NCBI GenBank assembly: GCA_963753285.1
Contig: CAVWBT010000002.1
Span: forward strand, 136,093-200,092
Length of the DNA stretch: 64,000 bases
Direction: 5' to 3'
From: JAHEDH01 sp963753285
GTDB lineage: Bacteria > Actinomycetota > Acidimicrobiia > Spongiisociales > ZC4RG35
Shown in pieces: positions 33,399-40,846 of the stretch; the stretch's first letter is position 1, and each line of letters opens with the position of its first letter. The translations under genes and the position numbers were made by a program. Below the pieces are notes generated by a model that did no database searches, was not told where the DNA came from, and saw nothing but the letters and a program-made list of their open reading frames with translations.

Positions 33399-33690
33399 GA
33401 GGCCGCCGAAGGCGAAAACACGCTGCGAGCGTCAAGCGAGCAAGACACGCTCCAGCCCCCGGGCCGGATGACACGCTTCGGCCGCTAGGCCGGATGACAC
33501 GCTCTGGCCGCTAGGCCGGATGACACGCTCCAGCCGCCAGGCTGGACGACACGCTTCGGCCCCCTGGGCCGGATGACACGCTTCGGCCGCCAGGCCGGAT
33601 GACACGCTCTCGGCCGCCAGGCCGGATGACACGCTCTGGCCGCCAGGCCGGATGACACGCTTCGGCCTCTGGGCCGAAAGAGACGCTGCG
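33399..33690. repeat. Right-arm array of about nine hairpin units in copy C
   Basis: Units of about 26-27 bp follow the pattern GATGACACGCTC plus a GC stem with a 4-base loop. Stems vary but stay paired: CGGCC-gcca-GGCCG in several units, CCAGCC-gcca-GGCTGG at 33530-33545, TGGCC-gcta-GGCC near 33505-33517, and CGGCC-ccct-GGGCCG near 33557-33571. The changes are two-sided, which points to selection for the hairpin or template-directed copying of one arm. Confidence 0.88.
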
Positions 33691-33708
33691 AGGGCGCCAG
33701 CCCGAGCT

Positions 33709-33726
33709 TTACATTTGTCTCACATT
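33709..33726 (+). promoter_or_regulatory. 7-4-7 direct repeat, possible OmpR/PhoB-type operator
   Basis: TTACATT (33709-33715), TGTC, TCACATT (33720-33726): two 7-mers spaced 11 bp apart, as bound in tandem by OmpR/PhoB-family regulators. It lies 20 bp before the OmpR-type regulator gene, in an AT-richer patch, so autoregulation is plausible. Confidence 0.5.
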
Positions 33727-33745
33727 TCGCGGCTTGGATGTGACC

Positions 33746-34411
33746 ATGACATCGATTCTCTTGATCGAAGACGAGCTGCCGATCGCCGAGATGCTGCGTG
33801 GGTTCTTCGAGCGCGACGGCTTCGACTTCCAGCATGTCGAGACCGGCGAGGACGGGTTGAACAAGCTGAAGCAACGGCCGTTCGATGCAGTGCTCCTCGA
33901 TCTCAACCTTCCGGGCATGGACGGTGTCGATGTCTGTCGGAAGATCCGGGTGTTCTCCGACGTCCCGGTGATCATGCTCACGGCCCGAGACTCCGAAATC
34001 GACAAGGTCGTGGGGCTCGAGATCGGCGCAGACGACTACGTGACCAAGCCGTTCTCGCCGCGGGAGCTCCTCGCCCGGATCAAGGCGGTGCTCCGGCGGA
34101 TGGAGGAGCGCCGACCCCAGTCGACCACGATCGATGTCGGCGGCTTCGTGATCGACGCAGGCAGACGTCAGGTCACGACCCCGGGCGGAGAGACCGTCGA
34201 ACCGACCGCACGAGAGTTCGATCTCCTCGTGTATCTGGCCGAGAACCGCGGCATGGCGCTGTCCCGTTCGCAGATCCTCCAGGCGGTGTGGGGGTTCGAC
34301 TACTTCGGTGAGACCCGTACGGTCGACGTGCACGTCCGACAGCTGCGCAAGAAGCTCGAGGGGATCCCGTTGGAGACGGTCTGGGGTGTCGGCTACAGGA
34401 TCGGCTCGTGA
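33746..34411 (+). CDS. OmpR/PhoB-family response regulator
   Basis: 221 aa. Receiver domain 1-118 with acidic pocket (IEDE, residues 7-10), phospho-acceptor D52 (VLLDLNLPGMDG), T79 (MLTARD) and K101 (VTKPF). C-terminal winged helix 125-221 with PTAREFDLLVYLAENRGMAL and RTVDVHVRQLRKKLE. TTG 33734 is in frame, but ATG 33746 gives the standard N-terminus. Its stop overlaps the GTG start of the histidine kinase. Target genes are unknown; the FAS1 lipoprotein downstream is a candidate by position. Confidence 0.94.
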   Translation: MTSILLIEDELPIAEMLRGFFERDGFDFQHVETGEDGLNKLKQRPFDAVLLDLNLPGMDGVDVCRKIRVFSDVPVIMLTARDSEIDKVVGLEIGADDYVTKPFSPRELLARIKAVLRRMEERRPQSTTIDVGGFVIDAGRRQVTTPGGETVEPTAREFDLLVYLAENRGMALSRSQILQAVWGFDYFGETRTVDVHVRQLRKKLEGIPLETVWGVGYRIGS

Positions 34412-35787
34412 GGCGACGATTCTTCTGGTCGATGGTGGGTGTCGCCGGTCTGACGCTCGCGCTCCTGGTGGTCCTGGCTGCGGTCGTCTCGCAGCGTGCG
34501 CAGGAGAACGCTGCGGAGCGAGTGCTTCGATCGGTGACCGGCGCGATCGCACAGGAGATCGTCGATCTCCAGGACTCGGGAACACCGTTGCGTGACCTCG
34601 CAGACGGAGTCGAGCTCGCCCGAGCCATCGAGCAGGCGCGTCGGTCGACCGACAGCGACATCGGCCTGATCGTGCGAACTCCGAGGCGAATCACCGTGAC
34701 TGCACCGTTCATCGAGCGCTACGGGATCGGATCGAACCTCGAGATCGGCGATGTCGCGGTGTTCAACGACTCCGGGGGCCTCGCGGTCGCTCGATCCGTT
34801 CCCCTCCAGCAGGTCGACGGCGACATCGTGGTCGTTGCGGCCAGGCGCACGCCGGTGGTCGAATGGGGCAATCAGGTGAGGCTCGTGCTGGTCGGTCTGA
34901 TCGTTGCGGCCGTCGTCGCCGCCGTGGCGGCACGGCTGTTGTCGGGGTGGGTCGCCGCAAGGGTCGATCCGCTCGCCTCCGGGGCAGGTCGACTCCGACA
35001 GGGGGACCTGACGGCTCGGGTCCCGGTCGACGGCTCCGACGAGCTGACGTCGGTGGCCGTGTCCTTCAACGAGATGGCCGAGGCGCTCGAGCACTCGAAG
35101 GAACGCGAGCGCCAGTTCCTGCTGTCGGTCGGACACGACCTCCGCACGCCGCTCACCACCATCGGCGGATATGTCGAGGCGCTCGAGGAGGGCATCGACG
35201 ACCCCGAAGAGGTCGCCCGGATCGCGTCGGTGATGGGGTCGGAGCACCGTCGCCTGCGACGACTGATCGAAGACGTGATGGTGCTGGCTCGCCTGGACAG
35301 CGCAGAGTTCGGTGTCGTCGCCGAACCGGTCGACGTCGCCGCCCACGTCGGCGAGGTGGCGAGGCGCTACGACTCGTCCGCCCAGGCGTCGGGCATCACC
35401 TTGGATCTGACTCTCGATCCGACCGGCGTCCGGTCCATCGACCCCGATCGGGTTGCACAGATCCTGTCGAATCTCATCGAGAACGCGCTGCGATACACGC
35501 CGGCCGACGGCGCCGTCTCGGTCGAGCTCCGGTCCCGACCGGAGGCCCTCGAGTTGGTCGTGAGGGACACCGGGCCTGGCATCGAGGAGGACGATCTGCC
35601 TCACATCTTCGAGCGCTTCTACGTCGCCCGGAAGTATCGCGGCGTCCGCCCCGCCGGTTCGGGGCTGGGGCTGTCGATCGTCGAGCGGCTCGTCACCACG
35701 ATGGGAGGATCGGTGTCGGCCACGTCTCGACTGGGCACAGGCACCGAGTTCTCGATCGAGTTGCCGGCTCCGCCCGCTGACGACTGA
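34408..35787 (+). CDS. HAMP-domain sensor histidine kinase
   Basis: 459 aa, partner of the OmpR-type regulator (GTG start overlaps its stop). Membrane helix about 8-28, extracytoplasmic sensor 29-158, second helix 159-180, HAMP 180-232, HisKA with H243 in SVGHDLRTPLTTIGGYVEAL, and HATPase with N-box SNLIENALRYTP, G1 DTGPGIEEDDLPHIFERFYV and G2 GSGLGLSIVERLV. The signal is not known. The sensor region is short and has no recognised ligand-binding fold. Confidence 0.94.
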   Translation: MRRRFFWSMVGVAGLTLALLVVLAAVVSQRAQENAAERVLRSVTGAIAQEIVDLQDSGTPLRDLADGVELARAIEQARRSTDSDIGLIVRTPRRITVTAPFIERYGIGSNLEIGDVAVFNDSGGLAVARSVPLQQVDGDIVVVAARRTPVVEWGNQVRLVLVGLIVAAVVAAVAARLLSGWVAARVDPLASGAGRLRQGDLTARVPVDGSDELTSVAVSFNEMAEALEHSKERERQFLLSVGHDLRTPLTTIGGYVEALEEGIDDPEEVARIASVMGSEHRRLRRLIEDVMVLARLDSAEFGVVAEPVDVAAHVGEVARRYDSSAQASGITLDLTLDPTGVRSIDPDRVAQILSNLIENALRYTPADGAVSVELRSRPEALELVVRDTGPGIEEDDLPHIFERFYVARKYRGVRPAGSGLGLSIVERLVTTMGGSVSATSRLGTGTEFSIELPAPPADD

Positions 35788-35819
35788 GCATCTTCGAGTT
35801 CTTCTCATCCACTCCGACG

Positions 35820-35861
35820 GGTGGCTCCGTAGAGAGGGGGAGACCCGGCACGGAAGCCACC
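35820..35861 (+). other. Leader hairpin before the FAS1 lipoprotein gene
   Basis: GGTGGCTCCGT (35820-35830) pairs with ACGGAAGCCACC (35850-35861), one bulged A, loop about 19 nt. It lies between the histidine kinase stop and the strong AAAGGAG Shine-Dalgarno of the FAS1 gene. It may end the two-component transcript or stabilise the lipoprotein mRNA. Confidence 0.5.
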
Positions 35862-35881
35862 GGTTCGAAAAGGAGAAGAAC

Positions 35882-36895
35882 ATGAGACTCAAACTGATTG
35901 CACTGTTCTCTGTGTTGGCGCTGGTCCTTGCGGCCTGTGGGACGGACGACGACGCGGTCGACGAGACCACGACGACCGTGGCCGAAACCACCACCACCAC
36001 CACCACCGAAGCCGAGATTGAAGAGCCCGGCACGATCGTCGACGTCGCCGTCGAAGCAGGGTTCTCGACGCTCGTCACGGCCGTTGAGGCAGCTGACCTG
36101 GTCGGAACACTGAGCTCCGATGGCCCCTTCACGGTGTTCGCACCGACCGATGAGGCGTTCGCAGCTCTCCCCGAGGGTCTGCTCGACAGCCTGCTCGCCG
36201 ACACCGACCTGCTGACCTCGGTCCTCACCTATCACGTCGTGGCCGGCGAAGTGCCTGCGGCCGACGTCGTGACGCTCGAGTCCGCCGAGACCGTCCAGGG
36301 CGAGTCCGTGACCATCACCGTGGACGATGGTGCCGTGATGGTCAACCAGGCCAACGTCGTCCAGACCGACGTCGAGGCCTCCAACGGCATCATCCACGTG
36401 ATCGACGCCGTGATCCTCCCGCCGAGCGTTGCCGAGGCCCTCGCAGCCGGGGACGACGCCATGGACGAGGAAGAGGCCATGGGTGCCGACATCATCGCCA
36501 CGGCGACCGAGGCCGGATCGTTCACGACCCTGCTCACGGCCATCGAAGCCGCCGGTCTCACCGAGGTGCTCATGGGTGACGGTCCGTTCACGGTGTTCGC
36601 CCCGACCGACGAGGCGTTCGCGGCCGTCGACGAAGAGACGCTGAACGGCCTGCTCGCCGACCCCGAGGCGCTCGCTCAAGTCCTGCTGTATCACGTCGTC
36701 GAAGGCGCCGTGCCTGCAGCCGACGTGGTGACGCTCGAGTCCGCCACCACCGCCCAAGGCTCCGACGTCGAGATCACCATCGATGGCGACACCGTTGTCC
36801 TCAACGGCTCGGCCAACGTCATCCAGACCGACATCGAGACCTCGAACGGAATCATCCACGTGATCGACGCTGTCCTCCTTCCTCCCAGCAACTGA
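35882..36895 (+). CDS. Lipoprotein with two FAS1 (fasciclin) domains
   Basis: 337-aa exported lipoprotein. The signal peptide has lipobox LAAC with C19 as the lipidated residue, then a Thr-rich spacer (residues about 28-43). Two FAS1 domains follow, about 50-185 and 200-337. Each contains the H1 block (GPFTVFAPTDEAFAA), the YH motif (LTYHVVAGEVPAADVV; LLYHVVEGAVPAADVV) and the H2 block (NGIIHVIDAVILPP; NGIIHVIDAVLLPP). The two repeats are nearly identical over long stretches, so the duplication is recent or under conversion. FAS1 proteins mediate adhesion. A rho-independent-like hairpin follows. Confidence 0.93.
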   Translation: MRLKLIALFSVLALVLAACGTDDDAVDETTTTVAETTTTTTTEAEIEEPGTIVDVAVEAGFSTLVTAVEAADLVGTLSSDGPFTVFAPTDEAFAALPEGLLDSLLADTDLLTSVLTYHVVAGEVPAADVVTLESAETVQGESVTITVDDGAVMVNQANVVQTDVEASNGIIHVIDAVILPPSVAEALAAGDDAMDEEEAMGADIIATATEAGSFTTLLTAIEAAGLTEVLMGDGPFTVFAPTDEAFAAVDEETLNGLLADPEALAQVLLYHVVEGAVPAADVVTLESATTAQGSDVEITIDGDTVVLNGSANVIQTDIETSNGIIHVIDAVLLPPSN

Positions 36896-36909
36896 TCACT
36901 TCACGCGCA

Positions 36910-36941
36910 CCATCGGCCCCCCGATCCCGGGGGGCCGATGG
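36910..36941 (+). terminator. Strong hairpin terminator after FAS1 gene
   Basis: A perfect 13-bp stem, CCATCGGCCCCCC (36910-36922) with GGGGGGCCGATGG (36929-36941), 6-nt loop. It has no T-run, as is common in high-GC genomes. It separates the FAS1 gene from the trpC promoter. Confidence 0.75.
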
Positions 36942-36979
36942 TCGCGTCCGGACCATTCCGGGCAGTCCCCCGACCGTCC

Positions 36980-36985
36980 TACCAT
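36980..36985 (+). promoter_or_regulatory. -10 box of leaderless trpCFBA promoter
   Basis: TACCAT (36980-36985) ends seven bases before the trpC ATG, so transcription should begin at or near the start codon. That rules out an attenuator leader for this operon. Confidence 0.6.
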
Positions 36986-36992
36986 TCCACCG

Positions 36993-37760
36993 ATGCTCGA
37001 GCGGATCGTTGCCGACACCAGAGGACGCCTGGAACGACTGCGTCCGATGGCCGCCGACATCGAAGCGCGCGCCGCTGACATGCCACCTCCCTCCGACTTC
37101 CGGGCCGCACTCGGCGCTCCCGGCCTCTCCGTCATCGCCGAAGTCAAACGTCGATCCCCGTCGCGTGGTGACCTCGCCGCCGATCTCGATCCGGCGCTCC
37201 AATCCAAGCGATACGTCGATGGGGGAGCCGCCGCCATCTCGGTGCTCACCGAGCCCGACCACTTCGGGGGCTCCAATGCCGACCTCGAGGCGGTCCGGTC
37301 CGCCGTCGACGTGCCCATCCTCCGCAAGGACTTCACGCTCGACCCCGTCCAGATCTGGGAGGCGAAGGCGATCGGAGCCAGTGCCGTGCTGCTGATCGTT
37401 GCGATCCTCGACGACCAGACACTCGAGATGCTCCACGACACCGCCATCGACGCCGGGCTGGCCGCTCTCGTCGAGGTCCACTCCGAGTCCGAGGCGGAGC
37501 GGGCGCTGCAGGTCGGCGCCGAGATCGTGGGCGTGAACAACCGCGACCTGACCACCTTCGAGACGGATCTCGCAACGGCCGAGCGGATCGCTCCGATGCT
37601 CTCGTCCGTGTCGCTCACCGTGGGCGAGTCGGGGATCGGCTCTCGTGCCGATGCCGAACGCATGGCCGTGGCCGGGTACGACGCAGTGCTGGTCGGTGAG
37701 AGTCTCGTGCGCGCGCCCGACCCTGCCGCGCTGCTGAGGGAACTCCGGGTGCGGTCATGA
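36993..37760 (+). CDS. trpC: Indole-3-glycerol-phosphate synthase
   Basis: Closes the indole ring from CdRP in tryptophan synthesis. 255-aa TIM barrel: SVIAEVKRRSPSRGD with K52, PILRKDFTLDPVQ with K112, LVEVHSESEAERAL and VGVNNRDLTTFETD, then VGESGIGSRADAERM at the phosphate site. First gene of a tight trpC-F-B-A operon: its stop overlaps the trpF ATG. A TACCAT box immediately upstream suggests leaderless expression. Confidence 0.95.
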   Translation: MLERIVADTRGRLERLRPMAADIEARAADMPPPSDFRAALGAPGLSVIAEVKRRSPSRGDLAADLDPALQSKRYVDGGAAAISVLTEPDHFGGSNADLEAVRSAVDVPILRKDFTLDPVQIWEAKAIGASAVLLIVAILDDQTLEMLHDTAIDAGLAALVEVHSESEAERALQVGAEIVGVNNRDLTTFETDLATAERIAPMLSSVSLTVGESGIGSRADAERMAVAGYDAVLVGESLVRAPDPAALLRELRVRS

Positions 37761-38362
37761 CCTGGGTCAAGGTGTGTGGCCTGTCGAAGCCGAGCGAGGC
37801 GCGCGCCGCGGCCGCCGCAGGGGCGGATGCGATCGGGCTCGTGATGGTTCCTTCCTCTCCGAGAGCGATTCGCCCCGACGTGGCAGCGACGATCGTCTCC
37901 GCCACCGCCCTCGACTCGTTCCTGCTCACGATGGACGCCACGCCCTCGGAGATGCTGGACCTCGCCGATTTCACCGGCGTCACCGGGATTCAGCCGTACG
38001 GCGATCACCGGGACGCGACCGTCGAAGCGGCGCTCCGGGCCGGGCTCCGGGTGTTGCTTCCCATCGCCGTCTCGGGCTCCCCGCTCTCTCTCCTCGATGT
38101 CGCAGACCAGGTGACGCCGTTGTTGGACACGGCCGACCCTCGTGCGCACGGTGGCACCGGCCGGCGTTTCGACACCGACCTCGTCGACCCCGCCGGCAGG
38201 GACTGGGTGCTCGCCGGAGGTCTGAACCCCGACAACGTGGCCGATGCGATCGGTCAGGCCAAGCCGTGGGGAGTGGATGCGTCGTCGGGGCTCGAGTCGG
38301 CTCCCGGAACCAAGGATCTCAACCTGATCACACGATTCGTCGAGGAGGCGAAGTCAGCATGA
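37757..38362 (+). CDS. trpF: Phosphoribosylanthranilate isomerase
   Basis: Amadori rearrangement of PRA to CdRP. 201 aa; catalytic Cys7 in WVKVCGLSKPSEARAAA, then GADAIGLVMVPSSPR, and the C-terminal phosphate loop VLAGGLNPDNVADAI with SSGLES. The catalytic Asp is in the LLDTADPRAHGG region. Overlaps trpC and trpB by 4 bp at each end, so translation is coupled throughout the operon. Confidence 0.93.
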   Translation: MTWVKVCGLSKPSEARAAAAAGADAIGLVMVPSSPRAIRPDVAATIVSATALDSFLLTMDATPSEMLDLADFTGVTGIQPYGDHRDATVEAALRAGLRVLLPIAVSGSPLSLLDVADQVTPLLDTADPRAHGGTGRRFDTDLVDPAGRDWVLAGGLNPDNVADAIGQAKPWGVDASSGLESAPGTKDLNLITRFVEEAKSA

Positions 38363-39543
38363 CCAAACGTTTGGAACGGCCCGACGAACAAGGGCGATTC
38401 GGTGAGTTCGGCGGGCGGTTCGCCCCCGAGACGCTCATGCCCGCGCTCGCCGAGACCGAGGCGGCCTTCGACGAGGCGTGGGCGGACCCGGCGTTCCTCG
38501 ACGAGTTCCATCGGATCCTCAGGGAGTTCGTCGGTCGACCGACGCCGCTCCATGCGGCACCCCGGCTGTCGGAGGCGCTCGGCGTCGAGGTCCTTCTCAA
38601 ACGCGAGGACTTGGCGCACACCGGTGCGCACAAGATCAACAACGCCATCGGTCAAGGCTTGTTGGCGAAGCGCATGGGCAAGTCGAAGGTGATCGCCGAG
38701 ACCGGGGCGGGCCAGCACGGCGTGGCGACGGCGACCGCCGCAGCCTTTCTCGGGCTGGAGTGCAAGGTGTACATGGGGGCCGTCGACATCGAACGTCAAG
38801 CGCTGAACGTGCTGCGGATGGAGATCCTCGGGACCGAGGTCGTCCCGGTGACCAGTGGGGCGGGCACGCTCAAGGACGCGGTGTCCGAAGCGATGCGGGC
38901 ATGGGTGACGACGGTCGAAGACAGCCACTACATCATCGGATCGGTCGTCGGCCCCCATCCCTTCCCGTACATGGTCCGTGAGTTCCAGAAGGTGATCGGC
39001 GAGGAGATCCTCGAGCAACTCGGCGGCGATCTGCCCGACGTGGCCGTTGCCTGCGTCGGGGGCGGCTCGAACGCAATGGGCATGTTCTATCCGCTCGCCG
39101 ACACCGGAATCGAGCTGGTCGGAATCGAGGCGGCCGGCGAGGGCATCCTCACCGGGCGGCACGGCGCCTCGATCTCAGCCGGGACGCCAGGTGTGCTGCA
39201 CGGGACGCGGACGCTGATGCTCCAGGACGCAGACGGCCAGGTGCAGGAGGCGCATTCGATCTCCGCCGGATTGGACTATCCCGGTGTGGGGCCGGAGCAC
39301 GCCTACTTCGCCACGAACGGTCTCGCTCGATACGTGTCGGTGACCGATGACGAGGCACTCGAAGGTGTCGAGCTCCTGGCACGGACCGAAGGCATCATCC
39401 CCGCCCTCGAGTCCGCACACGCCGTGATCTGGGTCAAGAAAGCGGCAGCAGAGCTCGCAGGCAAGAAGGTCCTGATCAACGTGTCGGGCCGCGGTGACAA
39501 GGATGTCGAACAGATCGGCCGTTATCGCAAGGAGCGTCACTGA
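38359..39543 (+). CDS. trpB: Tryptophan synthase beta chain
   Basis: PLP enzyme that condenses indole and serine to tryptophan. 394 aa; PLP lysine K92 in AHTGAHKINNAIGQG, ETGAGQHGVATA (substrate loop), phosphate-binding CVGGGSNAMGMF, and AYFATNGLARYVSV near the C-terminus. This is the TrpB1 type that pairs with TrpA. ATG 38359 overlaps the trpF stop; a longer open frame upstream runs antiphase through trpF and is not coding. Its stop overlaps the trpA start by one base. Confidence 0.97.
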   Translation: MTKRLERPDEQGRFGEFGGRFAPETLMPALAETEAAFDEAWADPAFLDEFHRILREFVGRPTPLHAAPRLSEALGVEVLLKREDLAHTGAHKINNAIGQGLLAKRMGKSKVIAETGAGQHGVATATAAAFLGLECKVYMGAVDIERQALNVLRMEILGTEVVPVTSGAGTLKDAVSEAMRAWVTTVEDSHYIIGSVVGPHPFPYMVREFQKVIGEEILEQLGGDLPDVAVACVGGGSNAMGMFYPLADTGIELVGIEAAGEGILTGRHGASISAGTPGVLHGTRTLMLQDADGQVQEAHSISAGLDYPGVGPEHAYFATNGLARYVSVTDDEALEGVELLARTEGIIPALESAHAVIWVKKAAAELAGKKVLINVSGRGDKDVEQIGRYRKERH

Positions 39544-40346
39544 TGGGCCGATCCGCGATCACCGAGATGTTCGCCCGCACGAAGTCCGAAGGACGCGCGG
39601 CGTTTCTGCCGTTCATGACGGCCGGACTCCCGAGTCCCGACGAATCGCCTTCCCTCTTCCGCGCCATGGCAGACGCCGGCGCCGACGGCTTCGAAGTCGG
39701 CATCCCCTACACCGATCCGTTGATGGACGGTCCGGTGATCCAGCGGGGGAGTGACACCGCGATCCGGGCGGGTGCAACGCTCGACGTGAGCGTCGGCATC
39801 CTGAGCTCGGTGGCACGTGAGACATCGAAGCCGACCATCGCCATGACGTATGTGAACCCGATCTTCCGGCGCGGCGTGGACCGGTTCTGCGAGGAACTGG
39901 CCGATGCCGGTGCCGACGCGATCATCGTTCCGGACCTGCCGGTCGACGAGTCGGGCTCGCTCCGCATCGCCGCCGAGCGTCATGGGCTCGGCGTCGTGCT
40001 GTTCGTCGCCCCGACATCCGACGCCAAGCGGATCGAAGCGGTCGCAGCCGCCGATCCCGTGTTCATCTACGCGGTCGCCGAGATGGGCGTCACCGGTGAG
40101 CGGTCGGATTCGGGCTCACACGTCGTGGAGATCGCCGAGCGGGTGCGGGCCGTGACCGATGCGCCCATCGTGTTCGGCGTCGGGATCTCCAATCCCTCCC
40201 AGGCGGCCGCAGCCGGCAAGGTGGCGGACGGGGTCATCGTCGGTTCCGCTCTGGTGCGACGCGCCCTCGAGGCCGACTCGGCCGAAGCCGCCCGTCAGTC
40301 CCTGTCCAAGGCAGTCGCCGAAATCGCGAAGGCATTGAGGGCCTGA
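39543..40346 (+). CDS. trpA: Tryptophan synthase alpha chain
   Basis: Cleaves indole-3-glycerol phosphate to indole for TrpB. 267-aa TIM barrel; catalytic E51 (DGFEVGIPYTDPLMDG) and D62 of the same block, TYVNPIFRRGVDRF, LFVAPTSDAKRI, and the phosphate loop VFGVGISNPSQAAAAG. Last gene of trpCFBA. The next 390 bp to the tRNA gene hold repeats but no gene I can support. Confidence 0.96.
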   Translation: MGRSAITEMFARTKSEGRAAFLPFMTAGLPSPDESPSLFRAMADAGADGFEVGIPYTDPLMDGPVIQRGSDTAIRAGATLDVSVGILSSVARETSKPTIAMTYVNPIFRRGVDRFCEELADAGADAIIVPDLPVDESGSLRIAAERHGLGVVLFVAPTSDAKRIEAVAAADPVFIYAVAEMGVTGERSDSGSHVVEIAERVRAVTDAPIVFGVGISNPSQAAAAGKVADGVIVGSALVRRALEADSAEAARQSLSKAVAEIAKALRA

Positions 40347-40460
40347 CGGCCGGCCTTCTGCTGTCCGCCATCCGAATCGCGGGGCGAGTGCTGTTCGTGA
40401 TCGTCCAGGAGGCGGCGTTCGGATCTCCAAGAGCGTCAGAGCGGGATGACGAGGATTGAA

Positions 40461-40492
40461 TCTGTCATCTGTCATCTGTCGTCTGTCATCTG
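40461..40492. repeat. Heptanucleotide tandem repeat (TCTGTCA-type), locus 2
   Basis: About four and a half copies of a 7-mer (TCTGTCA; one copy reads TCTGTCG). It is the same unit family as at 25678-25709, in the non-coding gap after trpA. A looser ACCCA/ACAACCC-rich stretch follows at 40513-40548. Confidence 0.8.
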
Positions 40493-40550
40493 CAGCGGCC
40501 CGAATCCGCGACTCACAACCCAATAACCCACAACCCGCGACCCAATAGAG

Positions 40551-40643
40551 CAACGGTCACCGATGTTGGTGATCGTGTTCCTCAGCCAGGGAGTGGGGGG
40601 AGTGGGGATGCGGCAAAGGAATTGACGATCTCGGTGACCGTTG
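40551..40643. repeat. 13-bp perfect inverted repeat flanking a 67-bp spacer
   Basis: CAACGGTCACCGA (40551-40563) and TCGGTGACCGTTG (40631-40643) are exact reverse complements. They lie about 95 bp from the 3' end of the tRNA-Leu gene, in the otherwise empty gap after trpA. This could be the ends of a small relic element or a structured RNA. Confidence 0.7.
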
Positions 40644-40736
40644 CGTCGCGCACCCTACTAACTAGTTACCCCGGATTGGTGGATTAGTTGCACATTCGAA
40701 CGAGAAAATCTGCAGCCGAATCGATGCAAGCATCTG

Positions 40737-40818
40737 TGCCGGAGGTGGGACTCGAACCCACACGTCCTTTCGGACAATGGTGTTTGAGACCATCGCGTCT
40801 GCATTCCGCCACTCCGGC
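40737..40818 (-). tRNA. tRNA-Leu (anticodon CAA)
   Basis: The acceptor stem GCCGGAG/CTCCGGC closes the molecule, with discriminator A at 40737. Anticodon arm ATGGT-CTCAAAC-ACCAT gives anticodon CAA; the long variable arm (TGTCCGAAAGGACG) is that of a class II leucine tRNA; the T-loop GGTTCGAGTCC is intact. 82 nt, no encoded CCA. The LAGLIDADG-like gene ends 28 bp upstream on the same strand. Confidence 0.95.
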
Positions 40819-40846
40819 TGAGTGTCTCAAAACACGAGGATACCAA

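Larger units (their letters stand above)
32879..33690. mobile_element. Hairpin-unit inverted-arm element, copy C, carrying a four-helix-bundle gene
   Basis: Left arm 32879-33000: GCGTGT-type units with TCCGGCC-ttgg-GGGCCGGA and other small hairpins. Right arm 33399-33690: about nine units in the opposite orientation. Between them lies one minus-strand gene for a four-helix-bundle protein (32981-33349), whose stop codon sits inside the left arm. Copy B has the same sequences that flank this gene on both sides but lacks the gene, so B looks like an internally deleted derivative. The element occupies the gap between ygfZ and an OmpR-type regulator gene. Mobility is inference; no target-site duplication could be fixed by eye. 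Confidence 0.6.
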
